Under the pieces are notes generated by a model. That model did not search any database. It was not told the DNA's origin and worked only from the letters and a program-made list of their open reading frames with translations. Positions 55,960 through 64,000 of a DNA stretch of 64,000 bases are shown here, piece after piece. Location: positions 62,001 through 126,000 of the forward strand of contig NZ_SCMK01000005.1 of NCBI RefSeq assembly GCF_005503355.1, written 5' to 3'. Position 1 is the stretch's first letter; each line of letters opens with the position of its first letter. The stretch comes from Sphingomonas sp. 1F27F7B (lineage in GTDB: Bacteria > Pseudomonadota > Alphaproteobacteria > Sphingomonadales > Sphingomonadaceae). The position numbers were made by a program, and so were the translations under genes.

Positions 55960-56466
55960 ATGGGGGACATCAGTAGCGAGCCGTCGATGGAGGAGATTCT
56001 TTCCTCCATCAAGCGCATCATCGCCGAGGAGGGTGATGCTGCCATCGCGACGCGTGCGCGCCGCGGCGGACGCGCGACGACGACGGTGGCGGAGAAATCC
56101 GCTGCCATCGACGAAGTGCTCGAACTGAGCCAGCCGGTCGACGAGGACAGACTGGAGACGCCGACCCCGATGTCGATGGGTTCCCCCACGCCGCCCGAAG
56201 TCGCCCCGAAGGCCGCCGCCACGGCACCTGCGGCGGCGCCCGCCGATCCGATCCTGTCCGATCGCGCCGCCGAGGCGACGCGCGGCCCGCTTGAGGCGCT
56301 GTCGCGGATGGTGGTGAAGCCTGAGGTGTCCGGCGCCGACACGCTGGAGGGGATGGTGCGCGAGATGCTGAAGCCGATGCTGCGCGACTGGCTCGATGCC
56401 AATCTGCCGCGGCTGGTGGAAGAAATGGTCGCGCGCGAGATCTCGCGGATCACCGGGCGGCAATAG
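55960..56466 (+). CDS. PopZ-like polar organising protein (DUF2497)
   Basis: A 168-aa protein of the DUF2497/PopZ family. The N-terminal EPSMEEILSSIKRIIAEEGD and C-terminal LEGMVREMLKPMLRDWLDAN, LPRLVEEMVAREISRI are signature; between them is an acidic Pro/Ala-rich linker. PopZ self-assembles at cell poles and anchors the centromere and signalling proteins in alphaproteobacteria. ATG 55960 is preceded by AGGAG (55945-55949). It follows tolC closely; in other alphaproteobacteria valS comes next, but here a palindromic repeat and eda follow. Confidence 0.9.
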   Translation: MGDISSEPSMEEILSSIKRIIAEEGDAAIATRARRGGRATTTVAEKSAAIDEVLELSQPVDEDRLETPTPMSMGSPTPPEVAPKAAATAPAAAPADPILSDRAAEATRGPLEALSRMVVKPEVSGADTLEGMVREMLKPMLRDWLDANLPRLVEEMVAREISRITGRQ

Positions 56467-56499
56467 ACCTTACCGTTTCCGGTTGTTCCCGTGCTCCCT

Positions 56500-56559
56500 G
56501 CGAAGGCGGGGATCCAGAGCCGCGAGCGCCATGCCCCTGGAGTGGATCCCGCCTTCGCG
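56500..56559. repeat. REP-like palindrome, copy 2
   Basis: GCGAAGGCGGGGATCCA (56500-56516) and TGGATCCCGCCTTCGC (56543-56558) are inverted and differ by one G. It lies between popZ and the end of eda. Confidence 0.8.
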
Positions 56560-56573
56560 AGGATGGCGATCGG

Positions 56574-57182
56574 CTATCGCGACAGCCCGGCCGCTTCCCG
56601 CGCCAGCGCCTCGACCTGTTCGTAGCTCGCGCCCCTGGGCGTGACCCAGGAGCCGCCCACGCACAGGATCGGATCGAAGGCCAGCCATTCCGGCGCGGTC
56701 GCGGCCGAGATGCCGCCGGTCGGGCAGAATTTGCACTGGTAGAAGGGCGCGGCGAGCGCCTTCAACGCCTTCAGCCCACCCGAAGTCTCGGCCGGGAAGA
56801 ACTTGAAATGCTCCAGCCCCAGGTCGAGGCCGCGCATGATGTCGCCGGCATTGGCCACGCCCGGCAGGTACGGCACGCCGCTGCGCACGATCGCATCGCC
56901 CAGCCGTTCGGTCAGCCCCGGCGAGACGATGAACTCGGCATCGGCCTTCATCACCTGCTCGAACTGTTCGGTGTTCACCACTGTGCCTGCGCCGACGATC
57001 GCGCCCTCGACCTTCTTCATCTCGGCGATCGCTTCCAGCGCGGCCCCGGTGCGCAGCGTCACTTCGAGCACGCGCAGGCCACCCTTCACCAGCGCCTCCG
57101 CGAGCGGGCGGGCGGTGGCGGCGTCTTCGATCACGAGCACCGGGATCACCGGCGCGGTCTTCATGATGGCTTCGATATTCAA
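56574..57182 (-). CDS. eda: 2-keto-3-deoxy-6-phosphogluconate aldolase
   Basis: A 202-aa class I aldolase that splits KDPG to pyruvate and glyceraldehyde-3-phosphate. Motifs: [49 protein letters not shown], the Schiff-base Lys in [11 protein letters not shown], and [18 protein letters not shown] 57182 is the start: it overlaps the glk stop (TTGA), has AGGAG eight bases upstream, and gives the familiar [15 protein letters not shown] 57164 has no ribosome site. Last gene of the operon. Confidence 0.95.
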   Translation of the reverse strand: MNIEAIMKTAPVIPVLVIEDAATARPLAEALVKGGLRVLEVTLRTGAALEAIAEMKKVEGAIVGAGTVVNTEQFEQVMKADAEFIVSPGLTERLGDAIVRSGVPYLPGVANAGDIMRGLDLGLEHFKFFPAETSGGLKALKALAAPFYQCKFCPTGGISAATAPEWLAFDPILCVGGSWVTPRGASYEQVEALAREAAGLSR

Positions 57183-58147
57183 AGGGCATGCTCCTGCGCG
57201 AACGCCGCGGCGGCGCCGTACAGGCCCGGCTGCGGGTGCGTGATGAGCTTCACCGGAATGGAGGACATCAGACCCTGGAACCGGCCCTTGGCGACGAACC
57301 GCTGGCCGAAGCCCGACTGCAACAGATGGTCCTTCAAGCGCAAGCCCAGACCGCCGGCGATCACCACGCCGCTCGGGCCGTGGCACAGCGCCAGGTCGCC
57401 GGCGACGGCGCCCAGGCTGAGGCAGAAGCGGTCGAGCGCGGCCACGGCCAGCTCGTCCTTGCCCTCGAGCGCGAGCGTCCAGATCGCCTTGTCGTCCAGC
57501 CGGTGGACCGGCTTGCCCTCGAGCTCGGCCAGGGTCTCGTAGAGCGAGACGATCGCCGGCCCCGCCGCCACGCGCTCCTTGGAAACCCGGGTATAGGTCT
57601 TGCGCAGCCGCTTCACGAGTGCATCCTCGATCGGATCGAGCGGGGCGAAGTCGCTATGGCCGCCCTCGGTGGCGATCACGTCGTAACCGGCGCGGTGACG
57701 GAAGACCTGCGCCACGCCCAGGCCGGTGCCCGGCCCGCACACGGTGATCGAGCCCTTCTCGGGCAGCGCTTCCTCGGGCCCGCAAAGGTGCAGGAAATGC
57801 TCGACGCCCATCTGCGCCACGGCATGGCCGATCGCCTCGAAATCATTGACCACCGTCCAGGTGTCGGCGCCCAGCCGCTCGGGAATCAGGGCAGGGCGGA
57901 TGATCCAGGGATTGTTGGTCAGCTTGATGATTTCGCCGCCCACCGGCGAAGCCACCGCAAGCGCCGCAGCCTTCGGCAATTCCCGGCCCAGCGCCTCGCC
58001 ATAGGCCTGCCAGGCGAGTTGCAGGCTGGCATGCTCGGCGACCTTCTGGGTGATCGGCTCGCTGATCGAGACGACGCGGCCGTTCGCCACTTCGGCAACG
58101 GCGAAGCGGGCATGCGTGCCCCCGATATCGACCGCGACGACTTCCAT
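57179..58147 (-). CDS. glk: Glucokinase
   Basis: A 322-aa hexokinase-fold enzyme that phosphorylates glucose with ATP. N-terminal phosphate loop [20 protein letters not shown]; sugar-binding NNPWIIRP and [15 protein letters not shown] with catalytic Asp; EGGHSDFAP near the middle (E-x-G-H-x-D motif); adenosine loop [15 protein letters not shown] 58147 has AGGAG upstream. It belongs to the group-A glucokinase of proteobacteria. It overlaps eda by four bases. Confidence 0.95.
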   Translation of the reverse strand: MEVVAVDIGGTHARFAVAEVANGRVVSISEPITQKVAEHASLQLAWQAYGEALGRELPKAAALAVASPVGGEIIKLTNNPWIIRPALIPERLGADTWTVVNDFEAIGHAVAQMGVEHFLHLCGPEEALPEKGSITVCGPGTGLGVAQVFRHRAGYDVIATEGGHSDFAPLDPIEDALVKRLRKTYTRVSKERVAAGPAIVSLYETLAELEGKPVHRLDDKAIWTLALEGKDELAVAALDRFCLSLGAVAGDLALCHGPSGVVIAGGLGLRLKDHLLQSGFGQRFVAKGRFQGLMSSIPVKLITHPQPGLYGAAAAFAQEHAL

Positions 58148-58253
58148 TCGGGCTCCTGATCCTCTCGTCTGCCTGGGTCTGTCAACGTTGCCAGACCCGG
58201 CCGGGCCCTTCTTCTCCGATGTGGCGCAGAAGTAAAGGGCGACGTCGAAACTA

Positions 58254-58363
58254 CCCTCCCGGCAAGGGAGGGCGGGAGTGGGTTGGGGCACGGCAATATC
58301 GAGCCGGCAAGCGCGGGCCCGCCATGTCGCCGGGCCTCGATCCCCTCCCTTTCCAGGGAGGGG
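58254..58363. repeat. Two GC-rich hairpin repeats in the edd-glk gap
   Basis: CCCTCCC-GGCAA-GGGAGGG (58254-58272) and CCCCTCCCT-TTCC-AGGGAGGGG (58342-58363) are hairpins of one repeat type in opposite orientation, filling most of the 223-base gap between edd and glk. Confidence 0.75.
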
Positions 58364-58370
58364 AGGCCAA

Positions 58371-60194
58371 TTACAGGCCCGCTTCCGCCAGCATCGCCGA
58401 GGCGCCCCTTTCGGCCTCGTCGCAATGATGGCGCAGCATCGCGAACAGCTCGCGGCCCGTGCCCTGGGCGGGAGCGGGTGTGGCGGCATGCGCGCGCGCT
58501 TCCCATTCGGCCGCATCGACCAGGGCGTTGAGCTCGCCTGTCTCCGCGCAGAGCCGCACCACGTCGCCGTCGCGCAGCTTGCCGATCGGGCCGCCGCCCA
58601 GCGCCTCGGGACTGAGATGGATAGCGCACGGCACCTTGCCGCTCGCCCCCGACATGCGCCCGTCGGTGACCAGCGCGACCTTGAACCCGCGATTCTGCAG
58701 CACGCCCAGCGGCGGCGTGAGCTTGTGCAGCTCAGGCATGCCGTTCGCCTTGGGGCCCTGGAAGCGCACGACCACGATCACGTCGCGTTCCAGCTCGCCG
58801 GCCTTGAATGCCGCCTGTACCTCGGCCTGGTCCGCGAATACGCGGCACGGTGCCTCGATCGTCCAGCGCTCGCGCTCGACGGCGCTCACCTTGATGCAGG
58901 CGCGGCCGAGATTACCCTTGAGGATGCGGAATCCGCCCTCCGGCGAGAAGGGAGCGTCGGCGGTGCGCAGGATCGTGTCGTCGCCGCTCTCGGCGCCGTG
59001 CTCTATCCATTCCAGCGCCTCGCCGGCCATCACCGGCTTGCGGCCATAGTCCGCCATGCCGCCCTTGCCGACAGTGAGCGTGTCGGCGTGCATCAGTCCG
59101 GCCCTGAGCAGTTCGCGGATCACGAAGCTCGGCCCGCCGGCGTCCTCGAAGCCGTTCACATCGGCCGAACCGTTCGGATAGACGCGCGCCAGCAGCGGCA
59201 CCACGCGCGAGAGCCGGTCGAAATCGTCCCAGTCGATCGTGATCCCTGCCGCCCGCGCGAACGCCGGCACATGGATCAGGTGATTGGTCGATCCGCCCGT
59301 TGCCAGCAGCACGATTGCCGCGTTCACGATGGCCTTCTCGTCGACCACATGCCCGATCGGGCGATAATCGTCGCCGTTCCAGCCGATCTCGGCGAGCCGG
59401 TGCACGGCGGCGCGAGTCAGCTCCTGCCGCAGCTTGGTGCCCGGATTGGCGAAGGCCGCACCCGGCATGTGGAGGCCCATCGCCTCCATCATCATCTGGT
59501 TCGAATTGGCCGTGCCGTAGAAGGTGCAGGTGCCCTTGGAGTGATAGGCTGCGATCTCGGCGTCGAGCAGCTCGTCGCGGTCCACCTTGCCCTCGGCATA
59601 GAGCTCGCGGATCCGCGCCTTCTCCTTGTTGGCCAGGCCCGAGCGCATCGGCCCGCCGGGCACCAGCACCATCGGCAGATGGCCGAAGCGCAGCGCGCCT
59701 ATCACCAGCCCCGGCACGATCTTGTCGCAGATGCCGAGCAGCGCCGCGCCCTCGAAAGTGCGATGGGAGAGGGCCACCGCGGTCGACAGCGCGATCGTGT
59801 CGCGGCTGAACAGCGACAGCTCCATGCCCTGATAGCCCTGGGTCACGCCGTCGCACATCGCCGGGACGCCGCCCGCCACCTGCGCGGTGGCGCCGGCCTC
59901 GTGCGCCCAGATCTTCATCTGCTCGGGATAGCGATAATAGACTGCATGCGCCGACAGCATGTCGTTATAGGCCGTCACGATCCCGATGTTCATCGAGCGT
60001 CCGGCCTTCAACTGGTCGCGCTGCTCGTCGGTGCCGGCATAGGCGTGGGCGAGATTGGCGCAGCCGAGCTTCGGCCGATCGTTGCCCGACGCACGCTCGG
60101 CATCGATCAGCGCGAGATAGGCGCGGCGCTTCGCCTTGGAGCGCTCGATCACGCGATCGGTGACCGCGGCGATTTCGGGGTGGAGCTGGATCAT
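58371..60194 (-). CDS. edd: 6-phosphogluconate dehydratase
   Basis: A 607-aa iron-sulfur dehydratase, first dedicated step of the Entner-Doudoroff pathway. Cluster-binding Cys are in [35 protein letters not shown] and [14 protein letters not shown]; the active site stretch [19 protein letters not shown] and [20 protein letters not shown] are conserved. ATG 60194 starts [16 protein letters not shown]. It sits between pgl and glk in the operon. Confidence 0.96.
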   Translation of the reverse strand: MIQLHPEIAAVTDRVIERSKAKRRAYLALIDAERASGNDRPKLGCANLAHAYAGTDEQRDQLKAGRSMNIGIVTAYNDMLSAHAVYYRYPEQMKIWAHEAGATAQVAGGVPAMCDGVTQGYQGMELSLFSRDTIALSTAVALSHRTFEGAALLGICDKIVPGLVIGALRFGHLPMVLVPGGPMRSGLANKEKARIRELYAEGKVDRDELLDAEIAAYHSKGTCTFYGTANSNQMMMEAMGLHMPGAAFANPGTKLRQELTRAAVHRLAEIGWNGDDYRPIGHVVDEKAIVNAAIVLLATGGSTNHLIHVPAFARAAGITIDWDDFDRLSRVVPLLARVYPNGSADVNGFEDAGGPSFVIRELLRAGLMHADTLTVGKGGMADYGRKPVMAGEALEWIEHGAESGDDTILRTADAPFSPEGGFRILKGNLGRACIKVSAVERERWTIEAPCRVFADQAEVQAAFKAGELERDVIVVVRFQGPKANGMPELHKLTPPLGVLQNRGFKVALVTDGRMSGASGKVPCAIHLSPEALGGGPIGKLRDGDVVRLCAETGELNALVDAAEWEARAHAATPAPAQGTGRELFAMLRHHCDEAERGASAMLAEAGL

Positions 60195-60296
60195 GCACTC
60201 ATTCCATTTGCGCTAGCTGTTCCCCGGCGAAGACGGGGGCCGGTCCCGGGCCGGCACCTGAGGTGCCCGAACCTCTTGAACGACGTTGCAACTGAA

Positions 60297-60314
60297 CCCC
60301 GGCCGTTGCCGGGG
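60297..60314. repeat. Hairpin in the pgl-edd gap
   Basis: CCCCGGC-CGTT-GCCGGGG is a perfect seven-base stem. A second imperfect GC-rich stem (GTGCC/GGTGCC region) is nearby. The 133-base gap holds no gene. Confidence 0.65.
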
Positions 60315-60327
60315 AGCAGGGAAAGCA

Positions 60328-61035
60328 TCATGCCGCCCAGTGAATATCCACCGGCAGCTCGACATCGGCAAGCACGCGGCCGACCGGATAGGACGACGAC
60401 GCGCCCTGGTCGATCGCTGCTTCCAGCACTTCCTTCTTGGCCTCGCCGGTCACTGCGATCATCAGCGCGCGGGCCGAGACGATGGCGGCACGCGACAGCG
60501 TGACGCGGGCGACCGGGGCTTCGGGGGGAAGGGGATCGGGCATCACGCCCAGCGCGCGGCGCTCCTTCGGCCCGTTCAGCGCCTCGTCGAAATCGGGGCC
60601 GGGGAAGATCGAGGCGCAATGCCCGTCGCCGCCCACGCCGAGCAGGCAGAGATCGAGCGGCCAGTGCACGTCCTGGAGCAGCGCGTCGGCCGAGCGGCCC
60701 GCGGCCTTGTAGTCCGGCGCCTTGTCCGAGACGAGCGGGATCACCCGCGCACCCTTGGGGATGAAGATCTTGCCGATCGCAGTGACGTTTGACAGCGGAT
60801 CGCCCAGCGGCACGATGCGATCGTCGCCGGGCACGATCGTCACGCGCTTCCAGTCGATCTTGGCCTTGGCCAGCTTCTCGTAGATCGGCAGCGGGGTCTT
60901 GCCGCCGGCCAGCGCGATCACCGCGGCGCCGCGCGCGTCGATCGCGCTCTCGATGATGAAGCCGATATCGCCCGCGACGGCCTCCGCCATCTCGTCGGCA
61001 TCGTCATAATCCCACCATTCGATTTCGGTCGTCAT
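60328..61035 (-). CDS. pgl: 6-phosphogluconolactonase
   Basis: A 235-aa lactonase that opens 6-phosphoglucono-delta-lactone. The core has GAAVIALAGGKTPLPIYEKL (phosphate binding), VTIVPGDDRIVPLGDPLSNV and LCLLGVGGDGHCASIFPGPD with the GDGHxASlF signature; VTLSRAAIVSARALMIAVTG follows. ATG 61035 starts MTTEIEWWDYDDADEM. It is between zwf and edd. Confidence 0.95.
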   Translation of the reverse strand: MTTEIEWWDYDDADEMAEAVAGDIGFIIESAIDARGAAVIALAGGKTPLPIYEKLAKAKIDWKRVTIVPGDDRIVPLGDPLSNVTAIGKIFIPKGARVIPLVSDKAPDYKAAGRSADALLQDVHWPLDLCLLGVGGDGHCASIFPGPDFDEALNGPKERRALGVMPDPLPPEAPVARVTLSRAAIVSARALMIAVTGEAKKEVLEAAIDQGASSSYPVGRVLADVELPVDIHWAA

Positions 61036-61099
61036 GTCAGCTCCTTGGAATTCTTCTTAGGTGGGTGTCGTTCAAACGGTCCGGAAGGCCTTTGGCCCA

Positions 61100-61122
61100 A
61101 TCCTCTCTCTCCGGGAGAGGAT
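61100..61122. repeat. Hairpin in the zwf-pgl gap
   Basis: ATCCTCTC (61100-61107) pairs with GAGAGGAT (61115-61122) around TCTCCGG. It lies between the zwf stop and the pgl start. Confidence 0.6.
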
Positions 61123-61130
61123 CGCGAAGG

Positions 61131-62588
61131 TCACTCGTTCCATGTCACGCCGTCGCGCTCGGTCAGCGCGATCGAGGCGCTCGGCCCCCAGCTGCCCGAG
61201 GCATAGGGCCTGGGCTTCACGCCGCCGGCCTTCCAGCCTTCGCGGATCGCGTCGATCCATTCCCATTGCGCCTCGACTTCGTCGCGGCGGACGAACAGCG
61301 TGGGATCGCCTTCGATCAGGTCCAGGAACAGCCGCTCATAGGCGATGCGGCGGCGCGTTCCGGCGAACTCATGCTCGAGGCTCAGGTTCAGCGGCACTTC
61401 CTTCAGGCGGATGCCCTCGCGATCCAGCCCGGGCTGCTTCGCCATCACGCGCAGCTGGATATACTCCTCGGGCTGGAGGCGAATCACCAGGATGTTGGGC
61501 TGGAGCGTGCCGCCGCGATCCTCGAAGATCGAATGCGGCACCGGCTTGAACTGGATCACGATCTCGCTGCGCCGCTCGGCAAGGCGCTTGCCGGTGCGCA
61601 GATAGAAGGGGACGCCGTGCCAGCGCCAATTGTCGACATGCGCCTTGATCGCGACGAAGGTCTCGGTGTCCGAGGGCTTTTCCAGATCGGTATCGTAGGA
61701 GCGGACGATCTCGCCCTTCACCGCGCCGCCGCCATATTGGCCGGTCACGGTCAGGTTCGGCACGTCGGCGCCGGCGATCGGGCGGAGTGAGCGCAGCACC
61801 TTCACCTTCTCGTCGCGGATCGAAGTGCCGTCGAAGCGGGCGGGGGGCTCCATCGCGATCAGCGCGAGCAGCTGGAGCATATGGTTCTGCACCATGTCGC
61901 GCAGCGCGCCGACATCGTCGTAATAGCCTGCGCGGCCCTCCAGGCCGACCGTCTCGGAGACGGTGATCTGGACATGGTCGATGCCCTGCGCATTCCACAC
62001 CGGCTCGAACAGCGAATTGCCGAAGCGCAGCGCCAGGATGTTCTGCACCGTCTCCTTGCCGAGATAGTGATCGATCCGGAAAGTGCGCTCTTCCGGAAAG
62101 GCCTTGGCGACGATGTCGTTGACGACGCGGCTGGAGGCGAGGTCGACGCCCAGCGGCTTTTCCAGCCCGATCCGGACATTGTCGCCGGTCAGCCCCGCCG
62201 ATTCGAGCCCCTTGATCGTCGGGCCGAACAGCGAGGGCGCGGTCGACAGGAAGATGGCGAGCCCGCCCGAGATGTCGCCCAGCTTTTCGGCCAGCGCGGC
62301 GAAGCCGTCGGTCTTCGAGGCATCGAGCCGCTGGTAGAAGAGCCGCTCGAGGAAGCTGCCGACAGCGCTGTCATCCTTGCGGTCGGCGGGAACGAAATGT
62401 TCGAGGGCTTCCCGGGCGAAGGCGCGGAACCCGGCATCGTCATGATCCGAGCGCGCGGTGCCGGTGATGGTCAGGCCCTCGGGCAGCAGCCCGTCGGCAT
62501 GCAGGCCATAGAGCGAGGGAAGCAGCATTCGCTGGGAAAGGTCGCCGGTGGCGCCGAACAAAAGCAATTTCCCCGCGGGCTGTCGCAT
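61131..62588 (-). CDS. zwf: Glucose-6-phosphate dehydrogenase
   Basis: A 485-aa NAD(P) enzyme that makes 6-phosphogluconolactone. Cofactor motif LLLFGATGDLSQRMLLPSLY (GxxGDLxxRxxxP), GLEKPLGVDLASS, the catalytic RIDHYLGKETVQNILALRFG and FYLRTGKRLAERRSEIVIQF are intact. ATG 62588 is set by AGAGAGG; the longer frame adds a non-homologous tail. It leads the zwf-pgl-edd-glk-eda operon. A palindrome lies 72 bases upstream. Confidence 0.97.
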   Translation of the reverse strand: MRQPAGKLLLFGATGDLSQRMLLPSLYGLHADGLLPEGLTITGTARSDHDDAGFRAFAREALEHFVPADRKDDSAVGSFLERLFYQRLDASKTDGFAALAEKLGDISGGLAIFLSTAPSLFGPTIKGLESAGLTGDNVRIGLEKPLGVDLASSRVVNDIVAKAFPEERTFRIDHYLGKETVQNILALRFGNSLFEPVWNAQGIDHVQITVSETVGLEGRAGYYDDVGALRDMVQNHMLQLLALIAMEPPARFDGTSIRDEKVKVLRSLRPIAGADVPNLTVTGQYGGGAVKGEIVRSYDTDLEKPSDTETFVAIKAHVDNWRWHGVPFYLRTGKRLAERRSEIVIQFKPVPHSIFEDRGGTLQPNILVIRLQPEEYIQLRVMAKQPGLDREGIRLKEVPLNLSLEHEFAGTRRRIAYERLFLDLIEGDPTLFVRRDEVEAQWEWIDAIREGWKAGGVKPRPYASGSWGPSASIALTERDGVTWNE

Positions 62589-62659
62589 GCTTGCCTCTCT
62601 ATCGTCGTTTCGGCCCCGCGAGACACCAACGCGCCGCAAAGATCAAGGCCGGTGGCAAA

Positions 62660-62676
62660 GGTTACCAAGGGTAACC
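62660..62676. promoter_or_regulatory. Palindrome upstream of zwf, candidate sugar-acid operator
   Basis: GGTTACC-AAG-GGTAACC is a perfect inverted repeat 72-88 bases before the zwf start codon. It resembles the GTTACC-type operators of GntR/LacI-family sugar regulators, though not identical. It could control the whole operon. Confidence 0.5.
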
Positions 62677-62710
62677 GGTGACATCGCAGCGGCGGCAGCA
62701 CTTTGTCCAC

Positions 62711-62790
62711 TGTCATTTCCGCGAAGGCGAGACCCTTGGGCGGCGGGCATGTGCCGTGGCACGAGATCCCCGCTTTCGCAGGGCTGATGG
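62711..62790. repeat. REP-like palindrome, diverged copy 3
   Basis: TGTCATTTCCGCGAAGGCGAGACC (62711-62734) and the inverted GAGATCCCCGCTTTCGCAGGGCTGATG (62763-62789) are degraded arms of the repeat at 32000 and 56500. Confidence 0.6.
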
Positions 62791-62865
62791 CGAACATGGC
62801 CGCGCCGACCTGCATATTGCCACGCGGGCGTTGCCGCTGCCGCACACAGCCTCTAGATGCGCCGG

Positions 62866-64000
62866 ATGGCCGAGCCCTTCTACATCACCACAGCGATCCA
62901 CTATCCCAATGGCCGCCCGCATATCGGGCACGCCTATGAGATGATCGCCGCCGACGCGATCGCCCGTTTCCAGCGCCAGCGGGGCCGCGACGTATTCTTT
63001 CAGACCGGCACCGACGAACATGGCCTCAAGATGGTCAAGACCGCGCGCGACCGCGACATGACCGCGCGCGAGCTTGCCGACGAGATGTCGTCTTATTTCA
63101 GTGAGATGGCAGAGAAGCTTGATATCTCGTGCGATCGTTTCATCCGTACTTCGGAAGCCGATCACTACAAGGCCAGCCAGGCGATCTGGCAGGCGATGGC
63201 CGATGCGGGCGACCTGTATCTCGATCGCTACGAGGGCTGGTATTCGGTGCGCGACGAGGCGTTCTACGAAGAGAAGGAACTCGTCGAAGGGGAAGACGGC
63301 GCGAAGCTTTCGCCCCAGGGCACGCCGGTCGAGTGGACCGCGGAGGAGACCTGGTTCTTCCGGCTTTCGAAATACCAGCAGCCGCTGCTCGACTTCTACG
63401 CCGCCAATCCGGACTTCATTCGCCCGGAAACGCGGCGCAACGAGATATTGCGCTTCGTCGAAGGCGGGCTGGCGGACCTGTCGGTCTCGCGCACCAGCTT
63501 CGACTGGGGCGTGCCGGTGCCAGGCTCGCCGGGGCATGTGATGTACGTCTGGGTCGACGCGCTGACCAATTACCTGACCGGAGCGGGCTATCCCGACGAC
63601 CAGGAACGGCTGGGGCGCTACTGGCCCGCCGATATCCATTTGATCGGCAAGGACATCGTCCGTTTCCACACGGTCTATTGGCCGGCCTTCCTGATGTCGG
63701 CGAAGATTGCGCTGCCCAGGCAGGTGTTCGGGCACGGCTTCCTGCTCAATCGCGGGGAGAAAATGTCCAAATCGGTCGGCAACGTCGTCGATCCGATGGC
63801 GCTGGCCGAATATTACGGCGTCGACGCGCTGCGCTATTTCCTGCTGCGCGACGTGAGCTTCGGCAATGACGGCACGTTCAGCGACGAGGCGATCGTCACC
63901 CGCGCCAATGCCGATCTGTCGAACAGCTTCGGCAATCTCGCCCAGCGCACGCTGGCCTTCATTGCCAAGAATTGCGAGGGACGCATCGAGGCCGGGCGGG
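62866..64000 (+). CDS. metG: Methionyl-tRNA synthetase, N-terminal part
   Basis: The gene runs off the right edge; 378 codons are seen. ATG 62866 ([20 protein letters not shown]) or ATG 62857 (three residues longer) starts it. HIGH is in [20 protein letters not shown], the catalytic stretch [20 protein letters not shown] and KMSKS in [12 protein letters not shown] are clear. It charges tRNA-Met. No zinc-knuckle Cys set is visible in the inserted domain, suggesting the smaller zinc-free class. The protein is incomplete here. Confidence 0.96.
   Translation, partial: MAEPFYITTAIHYPNGRPHIGHAYEMIAADAIARFQRQRGRDVFFQTGTDEHGLKMVKTARDRDMTARELADEMSSYFSEMAEKLDISCDRFIRTSEADHYKASQAIWQAMADAGDLYLDRYEGWYSVRDEAFYEEKELVEGEDGAKLSPQGTPVEWTAEETWFFRLSKYQQPLLDFYAANPDFIRPETRRNEILRFVEGGLADLSVSRTSFDWGVPVPGSPGHVMYVWVDALTNYLTGAGYPDDQERLGRYWPADIHLIGKDIVRFHTVYWPAFLMSAKIALPRQVFGHGFLLNRGEKMSKSVGNVVDPMALAEYYGVDALRYFLLRDVSFGNDGTFSDEAIVTRANADLSNSFGNLAQRTLAFIAKNCEGRIEAGR

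Noticed and set aside
58278..60503. 741-codon plus-strand open frame across edd
   Set aside because: Antisense shadow of edd, starting inside the repeat region.

Overview
The window is about 66% G+C chromosomal DNA of an alphaproteobacterium, most likely a Sphingomonas-type organism. This is inferred from the gene content: a PopZ-type polar organiser (DUF2497), a large TonB receptor, E1-beta of pyruvate dehydrogenase carrying its own lipoyl domain, an Entner-Doudoroff operon, a WalW-like deacetylase, TorF-type porins and short intergenic palindromes built on CCCCGCGAAGGCGGGG. No insertion sequence, prophage, CRISPR array or rRNA operon was seen. Genes are dense, often overlap by ATGA or TGATG, and lie on both strands.

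Layout. 1-8.9 kb: the end of an unidentified gene, a secreted cyclophilin, a membrane chemoreceptor, a small heat-shock protein with a probable ROSE RNA thermometer, a TonB receptor, a small membrane protein, and a Phd/YefM-PAS-PAS fusion regulator. 9.2-16 kb: a TadE/TadG pair, a PilZ protein, a structured intergenic segment, lolC-lolD-acetyltransferase-glutathione peroxidase, and an isolated MraZ-like gene coupled to a Cys-rich protein gene. 16.3-27 kb: a TPR protein, an Lrp regulator, an atypical histidine kinase with a deacetylase gene beside it, tRNAs (Ile2/CAU and Pro/UGG), dctA, a small lipoprotein, an M28 peptidase and ettA. 27-36.5 kb: envelope and hypothetical genes, acyP, greB, an FtsB-like protein, pdhA-pdhB. 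36.5-51.3 kb: a TadG(vWA)-TadE-TadE operon, a squalene-synthase-like protein, an EF-hand protein, trmFO, YhhN, DUF488 and VOC proteins, a MASE1-PAS kinase, and a DAHP synthase with a helix-turn-helix domain fused in front. 51.4-64 kb: cysS, tRNA-Cys, a Pcm-like protein, TolC and PopZ genes, the complete zwf-pgl-edd-glk-eda operon, and the start of metG.

How the genes work together. The Entner-Doudoroff set converts glucose to pyruvate and glyceraldehyde-3-phosphate, pdhA/pdhB feed pyruvate to acetyl-CoA, and DAHP synthase draws erythrose-4-phosphate and PEP into aromatic synthesis. LolCD, TolC, the TonB receptor, the porin-like proteins and the peptidases form the envelope part.

The most unusual items are two fusion regulators that each sit beside palindromes likely to be their own operators: the HTH-DAHP synthase (two TTACCC-N5-GGGTAA-type sites) and the Phd-PAS protein (GCATA-N4-TATGC over its start codon). 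The ROSE-type hairpin, the solitary MraZ-like gene with a perfect DnaA box, and the hairpins in the gaps of the Entner-Doudoroff operon also merit attention.
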